A DNA stretch of 64,000 bases from Streptomyces caelestis (GCF_001279005.1 NZ_LGCN01000120.1:124001-188000); one strand, 5' to 3'. Shown: positions 42,380 through 50,976, numbered from the stretch's first letter. Notes: generated from the letters alone by a model not told the origin. Numbers and translations are program-made.

Positions 42380-42832
42380 TCACCCGTCGACCGGCGTCGT
42401 CAACACCGCCCGGACGGTCTTGCCGCTGGGCGGGTAGGGGACGCAGTCCCAGTGGTCGGCGAGGGCGGTGACGAGGGTCAGGCCGCGTCCGCCGGTGGGG
42501 AGGGGGTCGGGCGCGGTGTCCGTGGGGCGGCGGGGGTGCGGGCGGAGGTCTCCGCGGGCGTCGCTGACCTCGACGCGGAGACGGTCGGCGGCCGGGTCGA
42601 GGACGAGGGTGAGCCGGAAGCAGCGGCCGGGCACGCGGCCGTGCAGGACGGCGTTGGCGGCGAGTTCCGCGACGACGAGTTCGGCGCGCTCCGTGAGGTC
42701 GTGGGAAGCGCCCCGGGAGCGCAGCTCGGTCACCGCGAGCAGCCGGGCGAGACGGGCGCCGCGCCGGGTGGACGACAGCAGCTGGGTGAAGGTGTGAACG
42801 GGCGTGCCGACGTGAGGTGTTGCGTGGTTCAT
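42380..42832 (-). CDS. RsbW/SpoIIAB-like ATP-binding anti-sigma regulatory protein
   Basis: 150 residues with a GHKL ATPase fold: N-box ELVVAELAANAVLHG, G1 box VEVSDARGDLRP, G2 PTGGRGLTLV, ending in a strand with CVPYPPSGKTVRAVL. Streptomyces has many such single-domain kinases that phosphorylate anti-sigma antagonists or act in bld-type regulation, often beside XRE and DUF397 genes, as here. Only six bases separate its start codon from the conserved 66-bp element (42838-42903), a second copy of which lies in front of the DUF397/XRE genes at 46.5 kb. Confidence 0.87.
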   Translation of the reverse strand: MNHATPHVGTPVHTFTQLLSSTRRGARLARLLAVTELRSRGASHDLTERAELVVAELAANAVLHGRVPGRCFRLTLVLDPAADRLRVEVSDARGDLRPHPRRPTDTAPDPLPTGGRGLTLVTALADHWDCVPYPPSGKTVRAVLTTPVDG

Positions 42833-42837
42833 GGCGC

Positions 42838-42903
42838 CAGGGTGGCGGCCGGACGCGGGCGGGGGCGAGTGCCGCGCCCCGTACGGGGAGGAGGCGTACG
42901 GAC
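42838..42903. promoter_or_regulatory. Conserved 66-bp element, copy A (upstream of the ATPase gene)
   Basis: It matches 46464-46529 at 55 of 66 positions without gaps, by my direct base-by-base alignment. Shared core: CCGTACG, nine variable bases, CGTACGG. This copy also holds CCCCGTACGGGG (42877-42888). The remaining gap up to the next gene (42904-43171) has no gene I can support. Confidence 0.75.
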
Positions 42904-43171
42904 GGGGGGAGGCGGGCGGTACGCCGGATTCCCGCGCCGCCGTGTGAGGAACGCGGGAAGGCGGCAGAGGGTTCCCGGAGCGCGTCCGCGGCCGGGCCGG
43001 TCGAGCGGTTCGGCGGTCGGTGGGAGAGCCTTCGCGGCGGCGTGGCGCGTCGGCCGGCCCGCCGTCCACGCTGTCACCGCGGCTGGGGTGGGCGGGCGTC
43101 GCGGCCGGTTGAGCGTGGACGCCGATCGAGGCGGCGGGGGACTGTCGGTGGCGGGTGACAGGATCACCGGC

Positions 43172-44242
43172 ATGGTTTTCGTACGGACGACTCCACCGCG
43201 GCCCGTCGAGGTGACCGCGGTCTTTCCCGAACTGGCTCCGCTGGCGCGTCCTGCGATCCGGCTGCATCCCCGTCCGGGATCGCCTTCGGTCAAGGACAGC
43301 TCGGTCGGGGGCCCGTTGCTGTGGCCGGCCGACGAACCCTGGCCGCACTGCGAGGACGCGCACCTGCACGGCGACAGCGGGTTCCGCGAGTCGCCGGCAC
43401 AGGTGCGGCTCGGCAGGCACAGCCGGGCCCGGCGGTACGAGGCCCCCGACGGCCCCTCGTTCACGCCCGAGGAGCAGGCGGCCCTGGAGCAGAAGGCCGA
43501 GAGGTACGCGGAGCTGCTCGACGCCGGCCCTCCCTGGCCCGCGGAGCGCCCGGTCCCCCTGTTGCCCGTGGCCCAGCTGTACGTGCGCGACGTACCCCTG
43601 CTGCGGCCGCCCGGAGAGGCCGATCTGCTCCAGGTCCTCTGGTGTCCCTACGACCACGAGCCCAACTGGAAGCCCGCGACCGCGGTGTTCTGGCGGTCCG
43701 CCGCCTCGGTCGTCGACGTCCTCGCCACGCCACCGGAACCGTATGAGGCGAACTGCTCGGGCTATGTGCCGGAGCCGTGTCCGCTGGCCCCGGAAGCGAT
43801 CACCGAGTATCCCAACAGCCTGGATCTGACCACGGAGTTGAGGAAGGTGGTGGGGGACTGGAGCAGATGGCAGGCGGCCGGTGCGGACGTGGACGGCTCG
43901 TACGCGGAGTATCCGGCGGAGTTCTACGACGGCAATCTGGCCAACGCTCCCGGCTGGAAGGTCGGCGGCTGGCCGCCGTGGGGCCGCACCGACCCGTACC
44001 GCCGGTACTGCACCGTCTGCGACGCGCAGATGGTCCCGTTGCTGACCATCGCCTCCTTCGAATGGGACAGCAGCAGGTACGGCTGGGTGCCGTACGAGGA
44101 CCGGGCCGCCTACGCCGACGGTCGCCCCGCCGGTCTGTCCCCCGCGCAGCCGACGAGGGTGGAAGTGGGCAGCACCGACAACATGCAGCTCTACGTCTGC
44201 CCGACCTCCCCCGAGCACCCGCACACCGACCTGATCCAATGA
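43172..44242 (+). CDS. YwqG-like DUF1963 protein
   Basis: 356 residues from ATG 43172. The pattern of DUF1963/YwqG proteins is visible: GGPLLWPADEPWPHC near the start, VAQLYVRDVP and DLLQVLWCPYDHEPNW, later KVGGWPPWGRTDP and the CTVCDAQMVPLLTIASFEWD segment, ending YVCPTSPEHPHTDLIQ. The Cys-x2-Cys near residue 285 could bind zinc. The family has no established reaction; members sit in genomes with SMI1/KNR4 proteins, one of which is encoded at 48.6-50.5 kb. It is cytosolic, with no signal peptide. Confidence 0.8.
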   Translation: MVFVRTTPPRPVEVTAVFPELAPLARPAIRLHPRPGSPSVKDSSVGGPLLWPADEPWPHCEDAHLHGDSGFRESPAQVRLGRHSRARRYEAPDGPSFTPEEQAALEQKAERYAELLDAGPPWPAERPVPLLPVAQLYVRDVPLLRPPGEADLLQVLWCPYDHEPNWKPATAVFWRSAASVVDVLATPPEPYEANCSGYVPEPCPLAPEAITEYPNSLDLTTELRKVVGDWSRWQAAGADVDGSYAEYPAEFYDGNLANAPGWKVGGWPPWGRTDPYRRYCTVCDAQMVPLLTIASFEWDSSRYGWVPYEDRAAYADGRPAGLSPAQPTRVEVGSTDNMQLYVCPTSPEHPHTDLIQ

Positions 44243-44390
44243 AGGTCGGCTCCGGGGCGGGCTCCTCCGCGGAGGCGGAGAGGAGTCGGTGCGCTTTCGG
44301 AGCGGGCATGCACGAGGCGCTGGGGGCCGGGCCGTGAACCGAGCGGGCCGCACCCCGGAGTGGGGCGCGGCCGGGTGTGCGCCCTTGGTG

Positions 44391-45410
44391 TCAGTCGGCC
44401 GAGGACCCGGGGTCCGTCATCCCTTGGCTGGGGACCGCGGTGTGTTCCGGCCTCTGGACGGGGGCGGGGACGCGGTCCGTGGAGGAGGGGACGGCGAAGA
44501 CCTCGTTGAGGGTGGTGGCGTCGATGGCGCGGTCGAACCAGAGATCCAGGATCGGCATGTCCGTGCAGGTGGTGACGCGCTGTCGGGTCTCTTCCGTCAG
44601 CGAGAAGCCGCGGCGCTCCATCAGGCGCAGCAGTTGCTCGGCCTTTCCGGCCGCGCGCCCTTCCTCACGTCCTTCCTCGCGTCCTTCCTTGAGTCCTTCT
44701 TCCTGTCCTGCAAGGCGAGCGTCGCCCACGATGGTGCCTCGCCTGGGGGTGAAGAGGGTTTCCATCAGGTTCCTCCAGATTTTCCGGGCGTGTTCGCTGC
44801 CCAAGCCGTCCTCGATCAGTCCCGCCAGGTCGTCCCGCGCTTCGCGGTCCGTGTCCTGGGCCAAGGCCTCGCCCATGACCGTCAGTATGCCCTCGATGTC
44901 CGGTGCGTTGCTGTGGATCCACAGGCAGAACGCGGCGAAGTCCAGGTCGGCCGAGGCGTCCTGGACCCGGCTCACCCGCGGAACGTTCGCCGGGCCCAGC
45001 ACGTGGGGCACCGTCACCTGGGTGGGACGCCCCAGACCGGTGTGCAGGGGTCTGGCCGCCCACGCAGCCGTCGCCGTGTCCACGCACAGGACCAGCAGGA
45101 CGACCTCGAGCCTGTACCGGTCACGCAAGTACGCGACGTAGTACGGCCAGGAGGTCTCCTTCTTCGTCTCGATGCGGGTCTGCGCCTCGACCAGCAGGAT
45201 GAACGGATCACGCCCGTCGGGACGGACCACCCGCAGCACGGAGTCCATCTGCCGGGTGAACATCTTCGGGGCGCTGGACGCGTCCGTCGGGAGGATCTCG
45301 GTGGTGACACCGGGCGGGATTCCGAGGTCCAGGAGGTCCAGCGCACGGTTCAGCGCTTTCGGACGTCCCGGCAGGAAGCCGTGCAGGGTGTCGTGACTGA
45401 CGTTGGGCAT
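44391..45410 (-). CDS. Rpn/PD-(D/E)XK nuclease family transposase-like protein
   Basis: 339 residues. The N-terminal half carries the PD-(D/E)XK core: FTRQMDSVLRV with Asp, LLVEAQTRIETKKE giving the Glu-x-Gln pair, then WPYYVAYLRDRY. After this comes a tandem Glu/Gly/Arg repeat (EEGLKEGREEGREEGRAAGK) and a helix (AEQLLRLMERRGFSLTEE), the usual C-terminal layout of Rpn-type proteins. Rpn proteins promote RecA-independent recombination in E. coli. In Streptomyces the same family is present in many copies without terminal repeats; I see no inverted repeats marking a mobile element here. Confidence 0.75.
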   Translation of the reverse strand: MPNVSHDTLHGFLPGRPKALNRALDLLDLGIPPGVTTEILPTDASSAPKMFTRQMDSVLRVVRPDGRDPFILLVEAQTRIETKKETSWPYYVAYLRDRYRLEVVLLVLCVDTATAAWAARPLHTGLGRPTQVTVPHVLGPANVPRVSRVQDASADLDFAAFCLWIHSNAPDIEGILTVMGEALAQDTDREARDDLAGLIEDGLGSEHARKIWRNLMETLFTPRRGTIVGDARLAGQEEGLKEGREEGREEGRAAGKAEQLLRLMERRGFSLTEETRQRVTTCTDMPILDLWFDRAIDATTLNEVFAVPSSTDRVPAPVQRPEHTAVPSQGMTDPGSSAD

Positions 45411-45536
45411 GAGGTGAAACTATGCGCGAAGCAAGAACATTCGTTGGCTTTTGAGGCGTGATCACCCTTTTGGTGGATACCTCTGCGGTTGACGCCGAGG
45501 CGTGCGGTCAGGGCGGGGGTGAGTGCCGGGGCTGCT

Positions 45537-46004
45537 CTACGCGCACGGGCAGGCCGGTTCGGGGAGCGTGCGGTTCGGGGAGCACGTGACCACGGCCAGG
45601 GTGAGGTAGGAGGGGCGTTCGAGGTAGTGGCCGTACGAGACGTCGGCGCCCGCGCGCAGGCGTTCGGCGGCGGCGTCCACCAGCCGGACCAGGCGCGCGG
45701 TGTCCCGGTCGCCCTCCGCCGCGAACCGGGGCGTGTACTCGGCCAGCCGCTCACCGAGCCAGGCCGCCGCCTCCTTCGCCTCGTCCCAGGTGCCCCGGAC
45801 CAGTGAGCGGGGCTTGACGAGCCAGTACGCCGTCTCCAGGGGCGGGAGGTCCGACGTGCGGAACTCCGCGGCGACCTGGCGGTAGCGGTCGATCAGCTCC
45901 GGTCTGCTCCCGGCCGGGGGCGGATCGGGGTGCGGGGGCCGCCGCAGGGCCTCGTCGTCGAAGCGCGCCTTCGGGCCGGTCCAGAGGTAGGCGTGGTGGT
46001 GCAC
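45537..46004 (-). CDS. Unknown protein encoded next to a DUF397 protein
   Basis: 155 residues from GTG 46004, chosen because GGGAG lies 6 bases upstream; starts HHHAYLWTGPKARF. The core (ELIDRYRQVAAEFRTSDLPP, LETAYWLVKPRSLVRGTWDE, AAAWLGERLAEYTPRF) is helical. The end is SPNRTLPEPACPCA with two close cysteines. No family recognised. It lies 86 bases after a DUF397 gene on the same strand and probably forms an operon with it. No membrane segment. Confidence 0.65.
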   Translation of the reverse strand: MHHHAYLWTGPKARFDDEALRRPPHPDPPPAGSRPELIDRYRQVAAEFRTSDLPPLETAYWLVKPRSLVRGTWDEAKEAAAWLGERLAEYTPRFAAEGDRDTARLVRLVDAAAERLRAGADVSYGHYLERPSYLTLAVVTCSPNRTLPEPACPCA

Positions 46005-46090
46005 GTGCTGCTCCCGTTGCGAGGAGCGCCGGCGGCCGGACGCGGGGAGGAACCCGGTCCGGCCGGCGGCGGGGAGGGGAGGGGGGAGGG

Positions 46091-46315
46091 TCAGGCGCCG
46101 AGGCCGAAGCGCGCCGGGTCGATACCGGCGGCGTCCAGCTCCTCGGTGGTGAACCGCAGCGGCTGCGCGTCCGGCCGCTTGCTGTCGCCCAGCGCCCAGG
46201 CGTCCTCGCCGATCCGGGCGAGGGTCACGCATCCTTCGGTGCAGGGGCCGCCGCACGCCTTCGTGAACGAGGCCCCGCTGATGTCGAGCGCGTAGAGGTC
46301 GGTTCCGTTCTGCAT
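46091..46315 (-). CDS. DUF397-domain regulatory protein (diverged)
   Basis: 74 residues. The pattern LDISGASFTKACGG ... GCVTLARIGEDAWALGDSKR is a DUF397 domain (family hallmark: C-V-x-V/L ... RDSK), with extra cysteines (KACGGPCTEGC). DUF397 proteins are small partners of XRE-DUF5753 regulators in Streptomyces development and antibiotic control. A good ribosome site (GGAAGG) precedes ATG 46315. It is divergent from the XRE gene across a 321-bp region that holds the 66-bp element copy B. Confidence 0.8.
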   Translation of the reverse strand: MQNGTDLYALDISGASFTKACGGPCTEGCVTLARIGEDAWALGDSKRPDAQPLRFTTEELDAAGIDPARFGLGA

Positions 46316-46463
46316 GACTGCACCTTCCAGTTCGTCCGACGCGGCCGGGTCCGGCCGCCACCGCCCGTGGTGGGCGGGAGTGCACGGGAGGGGAGACGGC
46401 CGCCCGGTCGTTTCCGCAGGTGAGCGGTGGACGGGGGCGGTTCCTCCCGGCTCTCCGTGACCT

Positions 46464-46529
46464 CAGGGTGGCGGTCGGACGGGGGCGGGGACGAGTGTGG
46501 CACCCCGTACGCTGAGTCAGCGTACGGAC
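46464..46529. promoter_or_regulatory. Conserved 66-bp element, copy B, with 23-bp operator-like palindrome
   Basis: Matches 42838-42903 at 55 of 66 positions. Contains CCGTACGCTGA, one G, TCAGCGTACGG (46505-46527), a perfect palindrome. It lies between divergent DUF397 and XRE genes, so it is a candidate binding site of the XRE regulator. Confidence 0.8.
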
Positions 46530-46636
46530 ACGAAGAGTGGACGGTACGTCTGATGATCCGTCAGGCTGGAGGTGGACGCGGGCGGCGCGAGGAGCCGTCG
46601 TGGTGCGCGGTGCGGAGGAGAGGAAAGGGGCGGCGG

Positions 46637-47527
46637 ATGGACGTGGTCGGGGTCGAGGGGGAGGCGGCCGGGAGCGCCGGCGGTGCGCGGGCGGTTCCGG
46701 CGGGGGAGTGGGAGCGGGAGCCGAATCCGTCGGACAGCTTGCGGACGTTCGGGGCGTTCGTCCAAGCGCTGCGGGAGCACGCCGGGCTCAGCCGGGCCGA
46801 GTTGGCCGCCTTCGTCCAGTACTCCAAGCACACCGTTGAATCGGTGGAGTTGGGGCGGCGGATGCCGGACGAGGCGTTCGTGGAGCGCGCGGAGGAGGCG
46901 CTGGGCAACACGGGGGCGCTGCGGAAGTCCGCGCGGCATCTCACGCGGGGGGAGGCGGGACTGGCGGCGTGGTTCCGGCGGTGGGCTCGGCTGGAGCGGG
47001 AAGCGGTGAGCCTGTGCACGTACGAGTGCCGGTTGGTGCCGGGGTTGTTGCAGTCGGAGGCGTATGCGCGGGCACTCTTCGAGAACCGGATTCCGCTGCT
47101 GACGGATGAGCAGTTGGAGGCCCAGGTTGAGGCGAGGATGGAACGGCAGCGGATGTTGCATGAGCGTCCGACAGTTCCGTTCCACTTCATCGTTGAGGAA
47201 GCGGTACTACGACGGAGACTGGGCGGTGCCGAGGTGTGGCGCGAGCAGCTGAACCAGGTTCTGGAGCACACGTCGCCTCGCCATGTGACTTTGCAGATCA
47301 TGCCGTTGGAAGCCGAGTATCACTCGTGCATGGATGGCCCTCTGCGCCTGCTGGAGACCCCGGAAGGGCGTCGACTCGCATACTCGGAGGGTCAGGAGAG
47401 CGGGAGGCTGATCGGTGACTCGAAAGAGGTGAGAGTTCTCCAACAGCGCTATGACACACTGCGGTCGCAGGCCCTGCACCCCAAAGATTCCCGGGCCTTG
47501 CTGGAGCGACTGCGAGGAGAGGCATGA
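46637..47527 (+). CDS. XRE-family regulator with DUF5753 domain
   Basis: 296 residues from ATG 46637 (AAGGGG upstream). HTH: FGAFVQALREHAGLSRAELA, VQYSKHTVESVELGRRMPDE. The C-terminal DUF5753 domain starts at about residue 110 (RLVPGLLQSEAYARALFENR; later HVTLQIMPLEAEYHSCMDGP). Such regulators work together with a small DUF397 protein, and indeed the next gene overlaps by ATGA and encodes one. They affect development and antibiotic production in Streptomyces (WhiJ-like group). The 23-bp palindrome upstream is the likely operator. Confidence 0.92.
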   Translation: MDVVGVEGEAAGSAGGARAVPAGEWEREPNPSDSLRTFGAFVQALREHAGLSRAELAAFVQYSKHTVESVELGRRMPDEAFVERAEEALGNTGALRKSARHLTRGEAGLAAWFRRWARLEREAVSLCTYECRLVPGLLQSEAYARALFENRIPLLTDEQLEAQVEARMERQRMLHERPTVPFHFIVEEAVLRRRLGGAEVWREQLNQVLEHTSPRHVTLQIMPLEAEYHSCMDGPLRLLETPEGRRLAYSEGQESGRLIGDSKEVRVLQQRYDTLRSQALHPKDSRALLERLRGEA

Positions 47528-47709
47528 ACACGACGGAACTCGCCTGGTTCAAGTCAAGCTATAGCGGTAGCTCGGGCGACGACTGCGTGGAGATCGCGAT
47601 CACCGAACAGGCCGTCCACGTGAGGGACTCCAAGGACGTGACCCGCCCCGCCTTCGCCGTCGGCCGTGAAGGCTGGGGACAATTCGTGCGGTTCGCGTCG
47701 GAGCGCTGA
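47524..47709 (+). CDS. DUF397-domain protein, partner of the XRE regulator
   Basis: 61 residues, textbook DUF397: ELAWFKSSYSGSSGDDCVEI, then AVHVRDSKDVTRPAFAVG, ending WGQFVRFASER. It overlaps the XRE gene by four bases (ATGA). The pair probably forms a switch in which the small protein binds and tunes the HTH regulator. A strong hairpin starts 10 bases after the stop. Confidence 0.93.
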   Translation: MNTTELAWFKSSYSGSSGDDCVEIAITEQAVHVRDSKDVTRPAFAVGREGWGQFVRFASER

Positions 47710-47719
47710 GCGACTTGAG

Positions 47720-47754
47720 GGCGTGCCGTCCGTTGGAGTAGCGGACGGCACGCC
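47720..47754. terminator. Bidirectional terminator hairpin
   Basis: GGCGTGCCGTCCG (47720-47732) pairs with CGGACGGCACGCC (47742-47754), 13 perfect bases, loop 9. It lies between two convergent genes with only 46 bases between their stops. Confidence 0.85.
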
Positions 47755-47755
47755 T

Positions 47756-48283
47756 TCAGCGCGTTCGGGGGCGCTTGGTCTCGTCCGTGGAGCCGTAGCC
47801 GAGGGCCGCGCGGTTGAGGAAACGGTCACCGAGGTCGCGCACGGGCGCGGGCTTCGGCTGCTGCGCGGCGCTCTTCGCCGTGGACTTCTTCGGGGCGGGC
47901 TTCTTGCCGCTCGCACGCTTGGCCGGGGTCGCCTTCGCCTGCTTGGCGTTCTTCGCGGCCGGCGTGTTGCGCGCGGCGTACCTCTTGCGGACCGCTGAGA
48001 GTTTTTCGCGTTCCCGGACGGCCACGTTCGCGGGAAGGGCGTCGGTGAGAGCGCGGGCCCGGCTGAGCGCGTAACGCGCTGTGCCCCAGTTCTTCTTGTC
48101 GACGGCCAGATTCGCCAGCCTGACGGCCTGCTGCAAGGCCTTGATCTTCGCGGGCTGCCGCCGGGGTATCTCGGATTCGGCCCCGCTGCTCCGTCGCTGC
48201 CCGGCGGCCCGGGTGCCCCAGTCCGTGCCCGAGGTCAGGACGACGACCGAACGGGGATTGCTGCTCTGGCTTCGACGTACCAC
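47756..48283 (-). CDS. Basic protein with a histone-like Lys/Ala/Pro tail
   Basis: 175 residues from GTG 48283. The middle (KIKALQQAVRLANLAVDKKN, WGTARYALSRARALTDALPA) is helical and repeat-like. Residues from about 95 on are very basic (NTPAAKNAKQAKATPAKRAS, GKKPAPKKSTAKSAAQQPKP), then a more ordered end (VRDLGDRFLNRAALGYGSTD). The tail resembles the Lys/Ala-rich repeats of histone H1-like and HupS proteins, so nucleic-acid binding is possible, but no HU fold is present. Family not recognised. The start choice is uncertain: the frame is open upstream to 48496. Confidence 0.6.
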   Translation of the reverse strand: MVRRSQSSNPRSVVVLTSGTDWGTRAAGQRRSSGAESEIPRRQPAKIKALQQAVRLANLAVDKKNWGTARYALSRARALTDALPANVAVREREKLSAVRKRYAARNTPAAKNAKQAKATPAKRASGKKPAPKKSTAKSAAQQPKPAPVRDLGDRFLNRAALGYGSTDETKRPRTR

Positions 48284-48564
48284 GTGCGTTGGTTCCTTGG
48301 TCGAGCGATGGGGCGTTCCCGGGGCCGTCGGCGATCGAGCCCGGGCCGAAGTCGAGGATCTCGACGGTGCCGCCGGTCGGCATCGCCTTGGCCGTCTCCG
48401 GCCCTGCGTGTCCCTTCCTCTTCCGTCTGGCTCATGCGGGAGGAGTACTTCGTGCAGGGAACGTACACCTACCCATCCCGGTGAGCGCTTCCCCATACGT
48501 TTATGTTGTCAACGTGTTACCGCTCGCATGGGGGTGACGTATCCGGCGAGGGCCACGTACGGCT

Positions 48565-50478
48565 TCATCGCCGTCCCAAGTGGACCGTGGCGTACGCGTA
48601 GACCTCGCCCTCCCGCGGTGCGCGGTTCCAGGACCGGGTGGTCAGGTGCGGCAGGATGCCCTCGGCCAGGGCGTGCCGGGGCAGGGACAGACCGAACTCG
48701 TCCTGCACGGCGGCCAGCAGGCGCCGCTCGCGGTCCGCGTCGTCGACGCTGTGCAGGACTTCTTCCGGGTCGAGGGCCGCGGGCACCGGGCCCGAGCGTT
48801 CGACGTCCGTGCCGCGCAGTGTGTACGCGTACAGTTCCTCGCCCCGCTCGGCGACCGAGAGGTGGAACACCGCCGGGGCGTCGTCGCGACCGCGGCGTAC
48901 CCACAGCACCACCGCGCGTCCGTCGCGCGAGGCGGCGGCGGCCGGGGAGACGAAGAAGTTCCCGGGCTCCGACGGCCGCGGGGCCGTGTCGAAGCCGAAC
49001 GCCCACCCGGAGCCCGTCCGGCCCACCGCCACCACGGCCCGGTCCTCCCACGGCGCCGAGTCGTCCCGCCGCCTGACGTCGTGGGGGAACCACCCGGCGG
49101 GACGGCGGGGCGGAGCGGTCAGACCCGCACCCCCGTCCTCCCCGACCAGGCCGGGCAGTGCCTCCGGCTCCGCGCCCTCCACCCACAGGCACCGGTAGGA
49201 GCCGTGCGGGGCGTTCCACCGCAGGGGCTCCGCCAGCCAGCACAGTCCCGGCGGATCCAGGTCCGGCACCGGATCGGCCGCCGGGCCCGGCCGGTCCGCC
49301 CGGGGTGTGGCCAGCAGTTCCAGGCCGCGCTCCCGCGTCACCACCGGACCCAGCACGGGGTCCCCCAGCAGGCCGAGGGGCGCCAGCAGGTCCGGCCCCG
49401 GCGGCGACCACGACGGCAGCGCGGCACGGATCAACCGCCACGCCGTGTCCGTGTCCCCCCACCTCGCAGACTCCCACGCCTCGGCCACCGCCTTCCCGAA
49501 GGCGCCGTCCGGCGCGTAGCGGTAGGAGCCGTCGCGGACTTGGGCGAGGATCGTGTCCGCGGCCGCCGTGACGCCGTCGTCGGTCGCGGCGCCCGGCAGG
49601 AACCGGCGGGGAGAGGCACCGGGGCGTTCGTCCCGCAGGTGCGCGGCGGCCGTCACGGGCACCAGCTCACCCGTGTACCGCGGATCGGCGACGAGTCCAC
49701 CGAATCCGTAGTGCCCGCCGCCGTGTGACAGCGCCGCCAACTGCTGGAGCATGCCCCGGGCGCGGGGCCGCCCGTAGCGCTCCGCCTCGGCGAGCAGTTC
49801 CCGGGCGGTCTCCCACCTCCCGCTCAGGGCCTCCTCCCGCGCCCGCTCCACGTCGGCGTCCAGAGCGCGGGTGGTGTCGTTCACGAAGCCGGGAAGACCG
49901 GCCCGGGCGGAGTGGAAGTCCTGATACATCTCCTGCATATAGGCGCGGAACGACGGATACCGGTCCGGGAACTCGCCGCTCCACCCCTTGTAGACGTACA
50001 GGGCCCACTCGCCGTCCTCGTCGGTGTCGCCCGGGTCCAGCAGGGCGTAGGACATGTCCGAGTCGGTCTCCAACTGCAGTGCCCGCCGCCACATCCCGGC
50101 CAGCAGCACCTCCTGCTCGGTCGATCGCTCGGTCAGCCCCTGCCGGTAGAGCGGGGTCATGTCGAACGGATCCCCGAACCAGTCGATCTCGTGGGCCGCG
50201 CCCAGCCGGTAGACGGACCCCTCGTCGAGCCGCCAGCCGTTGCTGGCCCCGAGGAACTGCCGGTAGGACGGGGGGAGCCGGGCGCCCAGGCGTTCCTCGG
50301 CGGCGGCTATTTCCGACTCGGTCGCGGGCGGGGCGGAGAGCGCCAGGTCGGCGAGGGTCGTGCCGCCCTCCGCCAGGTCCACCGCGTCGTCCTCGCCCGG
50401 GACCCATTCCTCCTGCCAACGCCCGAGGAACCGCTGCCAGTCGACGTGGTCCCCGGTCTTCTCGCTCTTCTCGGTCAC
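48565..50478 (-). CDS. Large SMI1/KNR4 (SUKH) domain protein
   Basis: 637 residues from GTG 50478 (VTEKSEKTGDHVDWQRFLGR). The SUKH domain is at about residues 45-190: PATESEIAAAEERLGARLPP, SYRQFLGASNGWRL, VYRLGAAHEIDWF, later GDTDEDGEWALYVYKGWSGE. SUKH proteins are immunity proteins to contact-dependent toxins or general protein-interaction modules. The rest is unusual in size and of unknown function, with a recognisable region near the C-terminus (AVVLWVRRGRDDAPAVFHLS). No ribosome site is visible before the GTG, and no nuclease-type polymorphic toxin gene is adjacent, so an immunity role is not supported by context. Confidence 0.75.
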   Translation of the reverse strand: MTEKSEKTGDHVDWQRFLGRWQEEWVPGEDDAVDLAEGGTTLADLALSAPPATESEIAAAEERLGARLPPSYRQFLGASNGWRLDEGSVYRLGAAHEIDWFGDPFDMTPLYRQGLTERSTEQEVLLAGMWRRALQLETDSDMSYALLDPGDTDEDGEWALYVYKGWSGEFPDRYPSFRAYMQEMYQDFHSARAGLPGFVNDTTRALDADVERAREEALSGRWETARELLAEAERYGRPRARGMLQQLAALSHGGGHYGFGGLVADPRYTGELVPVTAAAHLRDERPGASPRRFLPGAATDDGVTAAADTILAQVRDGSYRYAPDGAFGKAVAEAWESARWGDTDTAWRLIRAALPSWSPPGPDLLAPLGLLGDPVLGPVVTRERGLELLATPRADRPGPAADPVPDLDPPGLCWLAEPLRWNAPHGSYRCLWVEGAEPEALPGLVGEDGGAGLTAPPRRPAGWFPHDVRRRDDSAPWEDRAVVAVGRTGSGWAFGFDTAPRPSEPGNFFVSPAAAASRDGRAVVLWVRRGRDDAPAVFHLSVAERGEELYAYTLRGTDVERSGPVPAALDPEEVLHSVDDADRERRLLAAVQDEFGLSLPRHALAEGILPHLTTRSWNRAPREGEVYAYATVHLGRR

Positions 50479-50717
50479 GGGCCGAGTGTGGCAGCCGCCA
50501 CCGACAACGACGCGGGCACTCGGCTCCCGGTGGCCGTGGCGCGATCCTCCTCCGTCCCCCTCCGGCCGCGGTGAGCCGTTTGTCGCGTCCAGGTAGAGGA
50601 GCCTGAACGCGGCCCTGCGGGCCACCGTGCGCCGCCGAGCGCGGCTCGGCGGCGCACGGTGGCCCGGGCGATCAGGCCCAGGGCCTGCCCCGCTCACCCG
50701 CCGGACGGCCGCACGTG

Positions 50718-50972
50718 TCATCGGCCGGCCGCGCCGCCGCGTTCCCCTTCGGTGACCATCGAGCCCTTCCACCTCTTCCAGCTCTTCCAGTTCGTCGAAC
50801 GGACTGTCCCAGCCGGTCGTCTCCCGTACGGATCTGCCGTAGGAGACCGCTGCGAGACGCGACGCCGCAAAGGCGTCGGCACCTGCTTCCCCCGCCGAAT
50901 CCGGATCGCACATCGATCGGGCGTGCTGCGGCAGAGTGCGATCAGTTGCTCCAGGGCGATGTGCACGTCCAT
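50718..50972 (-). CDS. Small hypothetical gene with uncertain frame
   Basis: ATG 50972 opens MDVHIALEQLIALCRSTPDR in a frame with the usual strong third-base G/C bias. After about 20 codons the bias fades, while a second frame from ATG 50913 (MCDPDSAGEAGADAFAASRL ... SPFDELEELEEVEGLDG) has the expected bias. One base slip near 50912 would join the two into one acidic protein, so this is either a frameshifted gene or two overlapping ones. It lies 5 bases after the stop of the gene at 50977, in the same direction. No family recognised. Confidence 0.35.
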   Translation of the reverse strand: MDVHIALEQLIALCRSTPDRCAIRIRRGKQVPTPLRRRVSQRSPTADPYGRRPAGTVRSTNWKSWKRWKGSMVTEGERGGAAGR

Positions 50973-50976
50973 GGGC

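Noticed and set aside
44391..45410. Mobile element carrying the Rpn-type transposase-like gene
   Set aside because: I found no terminal inverted repeats or target duplication around it; Rpn proteins are not classical transposases.
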